A DNA stretch of 62,879 bases from NCBI RefSeq assembly GCF_001273955.1, contig NZ_LIGI01000001.1, positions 3,184,296 to 3,247,174 on the forward strand, written 5' to 3'. The translations under genes and the position numbers were made by a program. Below are positions 1-8,292 of this stretch, piece after piece. The notes beneath the pieces were generated by a model. That model was not told where the DNA came from. It did not search any database and worked only from the letters and a program-made list of their open reading frames with translations. Source of the DNA: Bacillus sp. FJAT-27245. Its GTDB lineage: Bacteria; Bacillota; Bacilli; Bacillales; Cytobacillaceae. Position 1 is the stretch's first letter, and each line of letters begins with the position of its first letter.

Positions 1-120
1 GTGTTACTCACCCGTCCGCCGCTGAAGTTCCAAAAGCAAGCTTTTGAAACTTCCGCTCGACTTGCATGTATTAGGCACGCCGCCAGCGTTCGTCCTGAGC
101 CAGGATCAAACTCTCCAAAA
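1..120 (-). rRNA. rrs: 16S ribosomal RNA, 5' end (partial)
   Basis: The complement of this stretch reads as the start of a Bacillus 16S rRNA: the universal AGAGTTTGATCCTGGCTCAG site lies near 97-116, followed by the conserved region leading into variable region V1 and the GGCGGACGGGTGAGTAACAC block at the very edge of the window. The rest of the gene, and presumably 23S and 5S, lies to the left outside the window. The mature 5' end is placed near 120 by analogy with Bacillus 16S. Confidence 0.97.
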
Positions 121-240
121 AGAGTTGAGTCATGCTCAAAATGTTACGTTGGCTAGTGATCCGAAGATCACTATATTATTGTTTGTTGACGCTTGTTTGT
201 TTAGTTTTCAAGGAACAATTTTCCTGTGCCGCGTTAGCGA
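121..240 (-). other. rRNA leader with boxA-like antitermination element
   Basis: This is the transcribed leader between promoter P2 and mature 16S. Around 183-224 the minus strand carries the conserved Bacillus rrn leader block containing CCTTGAAAACTAAACAAAC, the usual position of the boxA/NusB-type antitermination signal. An open frame crossing this region on the plus strand has no coding character and is not called. Confidence 0.75.
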
Positions 241-247
241 CTTAGTT

Positions 248-277
248 ATTATATCATATCCTTTTCGGTGGTGTCAA
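248..277 (-). promoter_or_regulatory. rrn promoter P2
   Basis: On the minus strand TTGACA (272-277) is separated by 18 nt from TATAAT (248-253). Near-consensus sigma-A boxes directly upstream of the rRNA leader fit the strong P2 promoter of Bacillus rrn operons. Confidence 0.85.
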
Positions 278-334
278 CCGGTTTTTTTTACCGCCGGAAG
301 CTTATTAACCAATGTCCCGAAGAGGACGATACTT

Positions 335-363
335 AATATAACACGGGCTAAAAATGTTTGCAA
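335..363 (-). promoter_or_regulatory. rrn promoter P1
   Basis: On the minus strand TTGCAA (358-363), a 17-nt spacer and TATATT (335-340). It lies about 85 nt upstream of P2, the usual tandem arrangement of rRNA promoters. Confidence 0.65.
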
Positions 364-400
364 TATAATTTTTAAATCTTTTTTACCTAAATAAAAACAA

Positions 401-453
401 ATGGACGGGAAGTTCGAGGCAACACTGACTCCTGCCTTTAAACTCCCGTCCAT
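401..453 (-). terminator. Rho-independent terminator of the EamA gene
   Basis: A 10-bp stem ATGGACGGGA/TCCCGTCCAT with an inner AGGCA/TGCCT pairing is followed on the minus strand by a T-rich tail. It separates the EamA gene from the rrn promoters. Confidence 0.75.
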
Positions 454-542
454 TCTTCTTTTCTAAGAGCTCTCCAATAACACGTTCCCCATCAATTAGA
501 GAGACCTTGTTCCCACATTGTTTACATGCGGGCTCCTATCCC

Positions 543-1442
543 CTACTGTTGAATTTGGGGCTCTTTCACTTTTATTCTTCGTTCGCTGATAATAAATAAA
601 CCAATACCAGCGATTACTACTCCGCCCCCAATAACTTGGGACCACATGACGGATTCGCCCAGGAGGAAATATGCCAGGACAGCCGCTCCAATCGGTTCGA
701 ACAAAATCGCCATCGAAATCACTGAGGTGCTTATCCATTTTACAACCCAGTTAAACAGGCTATGGCCAAGAAGAGTAGGCAGTAGCGCGAGGAGGATGAA
801 ATGGATCCAGTCGCTTTCTTGTTTTGGGATGAATGATTCCCCCGTTCCTAATACATAAAAAAACAACGTAATGGAGCTTACCAGGTATACCAGAAATGTA
901 TAGGTGATTAACGAGACTCTTTGCCTAACTGTTTGCCCGAAGAGCAGATAGCCCGTAATGAAGGCGCAGGCAACGAGGGCAAGAAAATCGCCAAACAGGG
1001 CAGAGCCGTTAACCCGGAAGTCTCCCCAGCTAATGATGAAACTTCCCGCAATTGCGATGATTCCGCTCGTGATTGCACCCATTGTTACTTTTTCTTTGAA
1101 AAATAAATAAGTGCCCAAAAATGCGAAAAGCGGCTGGAGCGTAACGAGCACAGTTGAACTTGCGACTGACGTGTAGTTTAAAGATTCAAACCAGAGGATA
1201 AAGTGAAAAGCAAGCAATACGCCTGCTACTATAGTAAAGAGCCAGTCCTTTTTCGTTATGTGTTTTAGTTCGGGTGTAAATTTTGCAAGAAAAAACGGGA
1301 GCATAAAAATTACCGAAAAGAAAAGGCGGTAAAATGCTATTACTCCAGCGGATGATGCGCTAAACTTTACGAAGATGGCTGAAGCGGAAACGGTGATAAC
1401 ACCGACCACTAAAGCAACGTATGGGTTGATTATTGGTTTCAT
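543..1442 (-). CDS. EamA/DMT family transporter
   Basis: A 299-residue integral membrane protein of the drug/metabolite transporter superfamily. It has about ten hydrophobic helices in two EamA halves (roughly residues 8-135 and 150-285). The second half ends with the typical pattern of E, P and G residues around LFEPIGAAVLAYFLLGE. Such proteins export amino acids or metabolites; the substrate cannot be read from sequence. The start was set at the ATG at 1442 because AAAGGAG sits 6 nt upstream, while a longer in-frame extension has no ribosome binding site. It is a single gene with its own terminator at 401-453, divergent from the MgtC-like gene. The shared intergenic region holds a palindrome at 1475-1492. 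Confidence 0.85.
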   Translation of the reverse strand: MKPIINPYVALVVGVITVSASAIFVKFSASSAGVIAFYRLFFSVIFMLPFFLAKFTPELKHITKKDWLFTIVAGVLLAFHFILWFESLNYTSVASSTVLVTLQPLFAFLGTYLFFKEKVTMGAITSGIIAIAGSFIISWGDFRVNGSALFGDFLALVACAFITGYLLFGQTVRQRVSLITYTFLVYLVSSITLFFYVLGTGESFIPKQESDWIHFILLALLPTLLGHSLFNWVVKWISTSVISMAILFEPIGAAVLAYFLLGESVMWSQVIGGGVVIAGIGLFIISERRIKVKEPQIQQ

Positions 1443-1474
1443 AAGAGCTCCTTTGATGCGTATGATATTGTGCA

Positions 1475-1492
1475 ATGTAATGTATTTTACAT
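1475..1492. promoter_or_regulatory. Palindrome in a divergent promoter region
   Basis: ATGTAA-TGTATT-TTACAT is a perfect 6-6-6 inverted repeat between the divergent EamA and MgtC-like genes. It could be an operator for one or both. No regulator is assigned. Confidence 0.35.
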
Positions 1493-1559
1493 CGATTCTG
1501 CGCATAATTCTATTATATTATTACCGGTAAGCGAATGAATTGGAATGGAGAGGGAGGAT

Positions 1560-2252
1560 ATGTCAGCTTCAGAAACAGAAATGTTTTTAAAATTGGGGAT
1601 TTCTGCGGTCCTAGGGTTGGTCATTGGGCTTGAACGAGAGTTGAAACGAAAGCCGGTTGGCCTGAAGACAAGCCTGGTGATTTGCATCGTTAGCTGCCTT
1701 TTGACAATTGTATCAATGGAGTCGGCTTATAAAGCCCATCCAGGTATGGTAAACATTACAATGGACCCTCTTCGCCTGGCTGCCCAAATTGTTTCAGGAA
1801 TCGGTTTCCTTGGAGCGGGGGTAATTTTACGGAGAGGAAATGACAGTATATCCGGGCTAACGACCGCCGCAATGATCTGGGGAGCGGCCGGTATAGGGAT
1901 TGCTGTAGGTGCGGGGTTTTATCTCGAATCATTTGCAGGCGTCGCGCTCATTATATTCAGTGTCGAGTTCATCCCTTTTATAATGAAGATGATTGGCCCG
2001 AAGCAATTGAGGGAAAAGGAAATTCTTCTGCAACTCCATGTCGCGGACCGGGAACAGGTTGATTCTGTCGTTGATTATATTAATGAGCAAAAGTTTATAT
2101 TGAGGAAACTACGCATAAAGGACCTTAGCGACGGGACCCATCACATAATTTTGCACATAGCTGTTAATTCAAAATTAAAGACTACAGACGTTTATAATTT
2201 GATTTCAAAATATGAGGGAGTCCAAAGGGTTGAGATTGAAAGCATTAATTAG
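1560..2252 (+). CDS. MgtC/SapB family membrane protein
   Basis: A 230-residue protein. The N-terminal two thirds hold four to five hydrophobic helices with the MgtC/SapB signatures GLVIGLERELKRKPVGLKT (near residues 17-35) and GFLGAGVILR followed by GLTTAAMIWGAAGIG. The C-terminal soluble part (about 150-230) resembles the ACT-like tail of longer MgtC proteins. MgtC relatives take part in growth at low magnesium or in modulation of ATP synthase; which applies here is unknown. The ATG at 1560 is chosen because AGGGAGG (1551-1557) precedes it; an ATG at 1545 has no such site. Confidence 0.85.
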   Translation: MSASETEMFLKLGISAVLGLVIGLERELKRKPVGLKTSLVICIVSCLLTIVSMESAYKAHPGMVNITMDPLRLAAQIVSGIGFLGAGVILRRGNDSISGLTTAAMIWGAAGIGIAVGAGFYLESFAGVALIIFSVEFIPFIMKMIGPKQLREKEILLQLHVADREQVDSVVDYINEQKFILRKLRIKDLSDGTHHIILHIAVNSKLKTTDVYNLISKYEGVQRVEIESIN

Positions 2253-2288
2253 GAAACAGTGACGGGCGGCAACAAAACCGCCCGTATT

Positions 2289-2504
2289 TCATTCCCTATC
2301 CTTCTGTCTACGCTGGACGTAATCGTCATGCCAGTATTTATGTGTATAGTCTCGGTTCTTGACGGAGTAGACCAAGCCCACTGACATGGCAAACCCGGCA
2401 AAAAGGAATCCAACCAAATAGCCGGCGTTATGATAACCGAATACAAAACAGCCGATTGTTGTAAGCATGAGAAGAATGAGGATATAAAACAGAATGTTTT
2501 TCAA
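2289..2504 (-). CDS. Small two-helix membrane protein, function unknown
   Basis: A 71-residue protein with two transmembrane helices (about residues 3-24 and 29-48) and a charged tail rich in K, R, D, Y and H. The TTG at 2504 is preferred because AAAGGAGG lies just upstream (about 2511-2518); the longer frame reading from 2564 would include this site as coding sequence. I do not recognise the family. It is a monocistronic gene between the MgtC-like gene and tRNA-Ala, convergent with the former. Confidence 0.65.
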   Translation of the reverse strand: MKNILFYILILLMLTTIGCFVFGYHNAGYLVGFLFAGFAMSVGLVYSVKNRDYTHKYWHDDYVQRRQKDRE

Positions 2505-2610
2505 AAGGAATCCTCCTTTAAAATGCGATACAAAGACAGGACCGGCATGGGATTTCCCACCCATCCAAACAATTTCAAAAAAATTATATCACAAAAAAGT
2601 AATTTTCCTC

Positions 2611-2639
2611 TTGCAAACTTCGCCGGTGCTGGCTATAAT
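2611..2639 (+). promoter_or_regulatory. Promoter of tRNA-Ala
   Basis: TTGCAA (2611-2616), a 17-nt spacer and a perfect TATAAT (2634-2639), about 43 nt upstream of the tRNA 5' end. Confidence 0.75.
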
Positions 2640-2681
2640 CTTTCTTGTAGCTGTTTTTAAACAAAACACAGCCTTACACAC

Positions 2682-2754
<73 letters not shown>

Positions 2755-2758
2755 TATT

Positions 2759-2794
2759 AAAGAACCTTTGCTTTTTCGGCAAAGGTTCTTTTTT
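2759..2794 (+). terminator. Terminator after tRNA-Ala
   Basis: A perfect 12-bp stem AAGAACCTTTGC/GCAAAGGTTCTT ends in a run of T residues immediately after the tRNA. Confidence 0.88.
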
Positions 2795-2866
2795 CATATT
2801 GTTTTTTGCACTTTACCTTTGGGTATCTGTAAGGTAACGGATACGAAACCAGGGGAGGTTGCTGTA

Positions 2867-3196
2867 TTGAAAACTCAGTGGAGCTTATTGCTGGCCATTA
2901 TCTTCGCCGTGATTGTCGCCGTTTTCGCCGTAATGAATGTTGATCCGGTGGAAGTCGATTACTTCTTTGGAATCGCACGCTGGCCGTTGATTCTTGTCGT
3001 GCTTGGCTCGGTCCTCGCCGGAGTCGTCATTATGGGCGCGGTTGGCGCGAGGCGGATTATGGCTTTAAAAAAGGAACTGCGGAAAGTACGGAAAGAACGG
3101 GACGAACTTTCGGTCAGGGCCCATTTAGCCGCGAAGGATGCGGCAGAGCCTGATGAACGGAAAAACTTATACAATAGTGCGGAAGGCACGTATTAA
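2867..3196 (+). CDS. LapA-domain (DUF1049) membrane protein
   Basis: A 109-residue protein with two transmembrane helices (about 7-26 and 40-62) joined by the typical LapA loop NVDPVEVDYFFGIARWPLIL, then a charged coiled coil (about 68-95). LapA-type proteins are small inner-membrane proteins; YrvD is the likely Bacillus counterpart, with no firm role known. The start is the TTG at 2867, preceded by GGGGAGG. A longer frame would run through the tRNA terminator and is rejected. The gene ends in its own hairpin. Confidence 0.75.
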   Translation: MKTQWSLLLAIIFAVIVAVFAVMNVDPVEVDYFFGIARWPLILVVLGSVLAGVVIMGAVGARRIMALKKELRKVRKERDELSVRAHLAAKDAAEPDERKNLYNSAEGTY

Positions 3197-3224
3197 AACC
3201 CTTGCAGGCGCAAGGGTTTTTAAA
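3195..3224 (+). terminator. Terminator of the LapA-like gene
   Basis: The stem AAAACCCTTGC/GCAAGGGTTTT is followed by T residues. It overlaps the last codons of the convergent Wzy_C gene. Confidence 0.75.
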
Positions 3225-4551
3225 CTGCTTTTATTTGTTGTTTCTTCACTGTTGTTAATTTTTTCTTTTTCTCTCCTTTCCCCTTTGCGGCTTCAAGATA
3301 ATGGGTTGAAATTCCAAAGGTAACTCCAAGGAGAGACCAATAAATCGGCGCTACGGTTACAACGCTTATATTAAAGAAAGCCTGAACAAGGTAGCCGATG
3401 ATAACACAAATCAAACCGTAAAGGACTATTTTTGGCTGTTCATCCACAACTCGCGCCGCCTTGAAGGCACGAACTAAAATTATCCCAACAAGCCCGAGGT
3501 AGACAAGGAGTGCCGGTACCCCCATCGTAATTGCGATTTGCAGGTATTCATTGTGTGCTTTGTCGACGATTACTTCCCCAAAGAATTCCTTTGATTCCAC
3601 ATCATTGTTTGGATAAGCATATTCGAAAGTATCTGGGCCTGATCCAAACCAAAAATATTCTTTTATAAGAGGAAGTGATTTTTTCCATATTATAAATCGA
3701 CCTGAACCCTCCATACCAGTTGCCTGCTCGGTAACGATGTTATAAGGTTCTATAACTGTAGTTAATAAACGGTTTAAATACCCTCCTTCGCCAGCGCTTT
3801 CAGTAATCATAAATATTAACCCAAGGCTCGCCAGTAAGTTCCCCCATCTCCCCCAAAGATCTTTCCTGTTCCTTACTACCAGGATAGTAAGTCCGACAAC
3901 TCCAACGGACGTTCCCACCCATGCGCTTCTGGTGCTTGTGAATATCATAGACAGGAAGATTAAACAGGCAACAGCGAAGTATAAGTTAACAAATCTTCCT
4001 CGGTTCTGGGAGATGAATACCACACACGCCATTAGGAAAACCAAAACCAAATAAGATCCGAAAATGTTAGGATTCCCGAAAAGCCCAGCACTGCTTGGCC
4101 CAAAGTCAAATCTTCCCCTTGGCAGTGGCTCCAATCTGAAGTGCTGAAGAATTCCATAAAGTGAAATAGGTATAGCACCCAATACTGTAGCAATCACCAA
4201 TTTTTTTTGCTTTTCAAAGTCCATAAGGCGATAGGAGAATAGTAACAGGCTGCTATAAGCAATAATGGTTAAAAGCCCCTCATAGCGCATCATAGAACCG
4301 AATAAAGAGGTAATTTTATGTTCCGACAGAAGCGCTGAATACGCCGCTAACCCTATAAAGCCAAAGACCATGATCTCCATGATGGAAATCGGCTTTTTAA
4401 AGTTGCTCGACCAATAGTGTCTTTTTATCAGCAGAAGAATCCAGGAACTTAGGACAAAAACAAATAAGTAAACCAACTTCCCCAGCGAATAGTGGGTTTC
4501 TCCGTCATAGACAAAAAATATGAAAGGAAAAAGCAGAATAAAATAGTACAC
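3220..4551 (-). CDS. O-antigen ligase family (Wzy_C) membrane protein
   Basis: A 443-residue polytopic protein with about 11 hydrophobic helices. It carries the Wzy_C core: GLFGNPNIFGSYL, then TSTRSAWVG near residue 207, and a large outer loop (about 260-320) with the WKKSLPLIKEYFWFGSGPDT segment common in polymerases and O-oligosaccharyltransferases. The C-terminus is lysine-rich. Family members ligate or polymerise lipid-linked glycans, and some glycosylate type IV pilins. Start is GTG with AAGGAT upstream. It follows the SinR-like gene that closes the Tad pilus operon, after a hairpin at 4613-4632, so a role in pilin or surface glycan modification is possible but not shown. Confidence 0.8.
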   Translation of the reverse strand: MYYFILLFPFIFFVYDGETHYSLGKLVYLFVFVLSSWILLLIKRHYWSSNFKKPISIMEIMVFGFIGLAAYSALLSEHKITSLFGSMMRYEGLLTIIAYSSLLLFSYRLMDFEKQKKLVIATVLGAIPISLYGILQHFRLEPLPRGRFDFGPSSAGLFGNPNIFGSYLVLVFLMACVVFISQNRGRFVNLYFAVACLIFLSMIFTSTRSAWVGTSVGVVGLTILVVRNRKDLWGRWGNLLASLGLIFMITESAGEGGYLNRLLTTVIEPYNIVTEQATGMEGSGRFIIWKKSLPLIKEYFWFGSGPDTFEYAYPNNDVESKEFFGEVIVDKAHNEYLQIAITMGVPALLVYLGLVGIILVRAFKAARVVDEQPKIVLYGLICVIIGYLVQAFFNISVVTVAPIYWSLLGVTFGISTHYLEAAKGKGEKKKKLTTVKKQQIKAV

Positions 4552-4612
4552 AAGAACACATCCTTATATATAACATTTGGTTTAATATAACGAACGTTCC
4601 GTTGAAGAATAA

Positions 4613-4632
4613 ACTCGTTTTCGCAAACGAGT
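4613..4632 (-). terminator. Weak terminator after the SinR-like gene
   Basis: ACTCGTTT/AAACGAGT with a 4-nt loop is followed on the minus strand by TTTATTCTT. It may end or attenuate the Tad operon before the Wzy_C gene. Confidence 0.5.
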
Positions 4633-4638
4633 CTGGGT

Positions 4639-4980
4639 TTACTTTGCGTTTTTATTATTAATAATATCGAGCAATTCCTTGACACGGTCGTACTTTCCCA
4701 TTTGTACATCTTCTTCTGAGAACTCGACCTCCAGTTTTACGATCTTCTTGCCGTGAATGGCTCCTTCAGGATCCAAGTTAAATGTATCACTTCTGAATAG
4801 GACTTCCGGGTCAACATCCAGTGAAAGAGCAAGCTTTTGCATAATATCCAGACTTGGGTTTTTTTGAATGCCTCGCTCCAAAAGGCTTAAATACGACTTT
4901 GATATTCCGGTGATTTCACTAAGTTTATTCAGAGATATTCCTTTACTGGATCGGAGTTTCCGTATCTTATTTCCTTCCAT
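4639..4980 (-). CDS. SinR-like XRE family transcriptional regulator
   Basis: A 113-residue protein. Residues 5-60 form an XRE helix-turn-helix very similar to SinR, including the run GISKSYLSLLERGIQKNPS (SinR has VAKSYLSSIERNLQTNPS) and the following LDV segment. The short C-terminus ends in an amphipathic helix (about 85-108), where SinR has its oligomerisation domain. The ATG at 4980 is chosen over an upstream GTG because AAGGAGAG ends about 5 nt before it. It is the last gene of the Tad operon, 38 nt after tadC. The promoter region of that operon has two GTTCT palindromes like SinR sites (12243-12258 and 12379-12394), so autoregulation is a reasonable inference. No SinI antagonist is seen nearby. 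Confidence 0.8.
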   Translation of the reverse strand: MEGNKIRKLRSSKGISLNKLSEITGISKSYLSLLERGIQKNPSLDIMQKLALSLDVDPEVLFRSDTFNLDPEGAIHGKKIVKLEVEFSEEDVQMGKYDRVKELLDIINNKNAK

Positions 4981-5018
4981 GAACACTCTCCTTATGATTG
5001 GCAGGAACCGGGGAAGCC

Positions 5019-5957
5019 CTACCCACCCAATCCGAATTGTAGTAAATAAATGACCAGAGGGCCGAGGAGAACTATAAAGATTGCCGGAAAAATGAACATG
5101 ACCATCGGAAACATCATTTTAATCGGAGCTTTCATTGCTTGTTCCCTGGCAAGTTGCCGCTGGTGCTCCCTAATCCTTTCCGTAAGCGCTTTTAGTACCT
5201 TTGACATACCAATTCCCAATTGGTCAGCCTGAATAAGGGATGTCATAAGGCTTTGAAAGGCGTCAAGTGAAATTCGGCTTCTTAAATTGATGAAGGCTTC
5301 CTTTCTTGATTTTCCCAGGCGCATTTCCTCCAATGCAAGCATGAATTCTTCGGCTAGGGGGCCTTTCATGTTTTTGCAGACCCTCATAATCGCAGCATCA
5401 AGCCCCATTCCAGCTTCGACCGACAAATTGACCATATCGAAAAAGTCAGCGAGGCTTTTCTGGATTTTTTTTAGCCTGTGCTTCTTTTTAACACTCAAGT
5501 AAAATGAAGGATAATAATACCCTAGAGCTCCAAACGATAACGATAGGAAAAGTGCATTTAGCGTTTTTTCAGATCCTTTTCCAAAAAGCATGTATCCCGT
5601 TACAAACAGAATCGTTCCTATAAGGACTTGAAGCAGCCTGAAATCCACAGCAGACCAGCTATATGGCAGACCGGCTTCACGCAACTTCCTCTCCAATTCA
5701 CTTTTTGCTTCCCTTGTCAGCCTTTTGGATAAATACTCCTTCATTTTCACTGAAACAGCATTGACCCGTTCCGCCGCGAATGGTTTTATGGCTTTTTCCG
5801 AGGTTCGAGATGACTTGGCATGGTGCTGACCCTTCGGAAAATAACCCTCAACCCTCTCATTAATAATGAGTTCGCTTCTGTAAAAATATTGGAGAAATGC
5901 CCGGTATGTCAATGTTAAAGACAGAAATGCGAGCACGTAAAGAGACCATTCAATCAT
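5019..5957 (-). CDS. tadC: Tad pilus inner-membrane platform protein TadC (T2SSF domain)
   Basis: A 312-residue protein with an N-terminal helix (about 4-22), a pair of helices around 108-145 and a C-terminal helix pair, with a type II secretion F domain at about 165-295 (LADFFDMVNLSVEAGMGLDAAI through LIQADQLGIGMSKVL). With TadB it forms the membrane platform on which TadA drives pilin assembly. Start is ATG, 5 nt after tadB ends, with GAGGTG in the tadB stop region as ribosome binding site. Confidence 0.88.
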   Translation of the reverse strand: MIEWSLYVLAFLSLTLTYRAFLQYFYRSELIINERVEGYFPKGQHHAKSSRTSEKAIKPFAAERVNAVSVKMKEYLSKRLTREAKSELERKLREAGLPYSWSAVDFRLLQVLIGTILFVTGYMLFGKGSEKTLNALFLSLSFGALGYYYPSFYLSVKKKHRLKKIQKSLADFFDMVNLSVEAGMGLDAAIMRVCKNMKGPLAEEFMLALEEMRLGKSRKEAFINLRSRISLDAFQSLMTSLIQADQLGIGMSKVLKALTERIREHQRQLAREQAMKAPIKMMFPMVMFIFPAIFIVLLGPLVIYLLQFGLGG

Positions 5958-5962
5958 TTCGG

Positions 5963-6946
5963 CTACACCTCAATCCGGACAATCTTTCGAATAAAGAACC
6001 ATCCCATTACAATTCCGATACCGCCCATTGAAAGCAACACAATACCTAGCGGATGCTCCAAAAGAAGGTTAAAATATTCAGGGTTCACAAGCTTTAAGTA
6101 AAAGGCCAATCCAATCGGAAGGCCGGTAATGATCCAGGTCGAAAGCTTCCCCTGTGCTGTTAAGGTTCTGAGTTCCTCTTTTATTTGGATTCTCCCCGCC
6201 ACGGTTTCACGGATCGTTTCGAGGAGGAAAGCGAGATTGCCTCCGCTAGCCCTTTGGATCAGCATGGACATGACTGCCATTTCCAACTCTTTATCCGGAA
6301 GCCTTTCGAGCATTTTTTTAAATGCCTCTTCAACTGGAACGCCGAAATTCATATCCTGCAGCGTCTTCTCAAACTCTGTCCCAATCGGATCTGGAAACTC
6401 TTCGGAAATCAACTTCATTGCCTGAATAAAGCTGAATCCGGCCCTCATCGAATTTGCCATCGTTCCAAGCGCTTCAGCTAGCTGGAAAGAGCCCCTGTTT
6501 AACCGTTTTTCTATCTTTTTATTAAGGTGAAAAACCGGAAACCAGAAGGAAACAATCCCAATTGGAACAATTAACAGAAAATGAAAATTCAATGCATAGG
6601 CAGCCAATGAAAAGGCAACGACACAAAGGATGCGAAACAAAAAGAATTCCCCCGGGGTAAAGGATGATCTGCCCTGTGCCAATTTAATTTCCCACTTTGA
6701 AATAGACGGGAAAAATAAGGAAGACTTTTCTCCTACTCTTTTAAACAGTGAAGGATGACTTACTTTCATTGCCCCCTTTTTCTTCTCCCCCTCTTTCTCC
6801 TCATCGTTTTCATTGTTGATAAGGGAGTAGCTTGTGAGCCGCTTTTTCATTCGGAGCTTTTGTCCGACAGATGAGATGAAAAGCTGAAAAATAATAGTGA
6901 ATAGTACGATTGATCCAACCAGAAGCACAATTATGTTTTCTCTCAC
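5963..6946 (-). CDS. tadB: Tad pilus inner-membrane platform protein TadB (T2SSF domain)
   Basis: A 327-residue protein with an N-terminal helix (about 4-25), a central helix pair and a T2SSF domain at about 160-290 (LAEALGTMANSMRAGFSFIQAM, then MLIQRASGGNLAFLLETI). It is the paralogue and partner of TadC. The GTG start at 6946 overlaps the tadA stop codon by 4 nt (GTGA) and has GGAGGAG 8 nt upstream, so translational coupling is likely. Longer in-frame starts inside tadA lack this site. Confidence 0.86.
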   Translation of the reverse strand: MRENIIVLLVGSIVLFTIIFQLFISSVGQKLRMKKRLTSYSLINNENDEEKEGEKKKGAMKVSHPSLFKRVGEKSSLFFPSISKWEIKLAQGRSSFTPGEFFLFRILCVVAFSLAAYALNFHFLLIVPIGIVSFWFPVFHLNKKIEKRLNRGSFQLAEALGTMANSMRAGFSFIQAMKLISEEFPDPIGTEFEKTLQDMNFGVPVEEAFKKMLERLPDKELEMAVMSMLIQRASGGNLAFLLETIRETVAGRIQIKEELRTLTAQGKLSTWIITGLPIGLAFYLKLVNPEYFNLLLEHPLGIVLLSMGGIGIVMGWFFIRKIVRIEV

Positions 6947-8292
6947 GCCATCCACTCCTCCATATACCATGAGGAAGGAATTGTGAATCCGGCGATTTCC
7001 AACCTTTCTGCACAAACTGGGCGTATACCCGTAGATTTGAATCTACCATTTATCTTTCCGTCCTCTCCTGTTGCCGTTTCCTTGAACAGGAATAGGTCCT
7101 GCATGACAATTGTATCCCCTTCCAAACCGAGTACTTCTGTAATGTGGGTGATTTTTCTTGTACCATCCCTCATTCTTGTTTGGTGGATGATAATATCAAG
7201 TGCGCTTGCAATCTGTTCACGAATGGCCCGGATAGGCAAGTCAAATCCAGCCATCAGGACCATCGTTTCAAGTCTTGCAAGCAGATCCCTAGGGGTGTTC
7301 GCATGGCCGGTTCCAAGGCTTCCTTCATGGCCGGTATTCATCGCCTGCAGCATATCCAGTGCTTCGGCGCTCCTGACTTCCCCAACAATAATCCTGTCCG
7401 GCCGCATCCGCAGCGAGTTCCGGACCAAATCACGGATTGAAACAGCACCTTGCCCTTCGATATTTGGCGGCCTGGATTCGAGGGCGACAACATGTTCCTG
7501 TGACAATTTCAGTTCAGCAGCATCTTCAATTGTGACAATCCGTTCATTTTCCGGTATAAACGAGGATAAGACATTTAGTGTGGATGTTTTACCGGATCCA
7601 GTCCCTCCGCTTATAAAGATATTCAACCTGGACACCACACAGGCTTTAATAAATTCAGCCATTTCCTGGCTAAGTGTTTTAAATTGGATCAGGTTGTCAA
7701 TCGTGAAAGGAGTTTCCGAGAACTTTCGGATCGTCAATACAGGACCGTGGATGGCAAGTGGAGGGATAATTGCGTTAACCCTTGACCCATCAGGTAGCCG
7801 GGCATCAACCATTGGCGAGCTTTCATCAATCCGTCTTCCCAAAGGATGGACAATTTTTTCAATTATGCGAAGCACATGATCATCGTCCTTGAATTGGACA
7901 CTTGTTTTTACGATTCTTCCTTTTCTCTCAATGTAAATATCCAGTGGACCGTTAACCATTACTTCCGTAACAGTTGGGTCGGACAATAAAGGAGTAATTG
8001 GCCCAAAGCCCATCAACTCATTTTTGGCACTTGTAAAAACAGCCTGTTTGTCTTCAAAAGTCAGATGGCTGGCTTCGTTATGCAAAAATTCTTCCGATTT
8101 TTTTTCAATGATTTCTTCGTATTGTATCTCATTTCCATCCGTTATTTTTTTGAATTCTTCGACCAGGAAGTTATGTAGCTTGCTTTCAAGGCCGTCTTCA
8201 GGTATGTTCCTCCTCAAATAGAAAAAAGGGTCATTTCTTTGCTTGCCCTCTACAAGAAGTTCTTCCTTCCCCAATCGTTTCAGAAGTGACAA
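6943..8292 (-). CDS. tadA: Tad pilus assembly ATPase TadA/CpaF
   Basis: A 449-residue secretion ATPase of the VirB11/CpaF group. The N-terminal domain (1-150) precedes the ATPase core with Walker A GGTGSGKT (229-236), the Asp box near IVTIEDAAEL, Walker B IIVGEVRSAEALD, and the His box GHEGSLGTGHANTP. It hydrolyses ATP at the cytoplasmic face to power Flp pilin extrusion. The TTG start directly follows the cpaE stop (TAA TTG), with GGGAGG about 9 nt upstream. Confidence 0.93.
   Translation of the reverse strand: MSLLKRLGKEELLVEGKQRNDPFFYLRRNIPEDGLESKLHNFLVEEFKKITDGNEIQYEEIIEKKSEEFLHNEASHLTFEDKQAVFTSAKNELMGFGPITPLLSDPTVTEVMVNGPLDIYIERKGRIVKTSVQFKDDDHVLRIIEKIVHPLGRRIDESSPMVDARLPDGSRVNAIIPPLAIHGPVLTIRKFSETPFTIDNLIQFKTLSQEMAEFIKACVVSRLNIFISGGTGSGKTSTLNVLSSFIPENERIVTIEDAAELKLSQEHVVALESRPPNIEGQGAVSIRDLVRNSLRMRPDRIIVGEVRSAEALDMLQAMNTGHEGSLGTGHANTPRDLLARLETMVLMAGFDLPIRAIREQIASALDIIIHQTRMRDGTRKITHITEVLGLEGDTIVMQDLFLFKETATGEDGKINGRFKSTGIRPVCAERLEIAGFTIPSSWYMEEWMA

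Noticed and set aside
44-394. Open frame of 116 codons on the plus strand at the left edge
   Set aside because: It runs antisense through the 16S 5' end, the rRNA leader and both rrn promoters, with no ribosome binding site and no protein-like composition.
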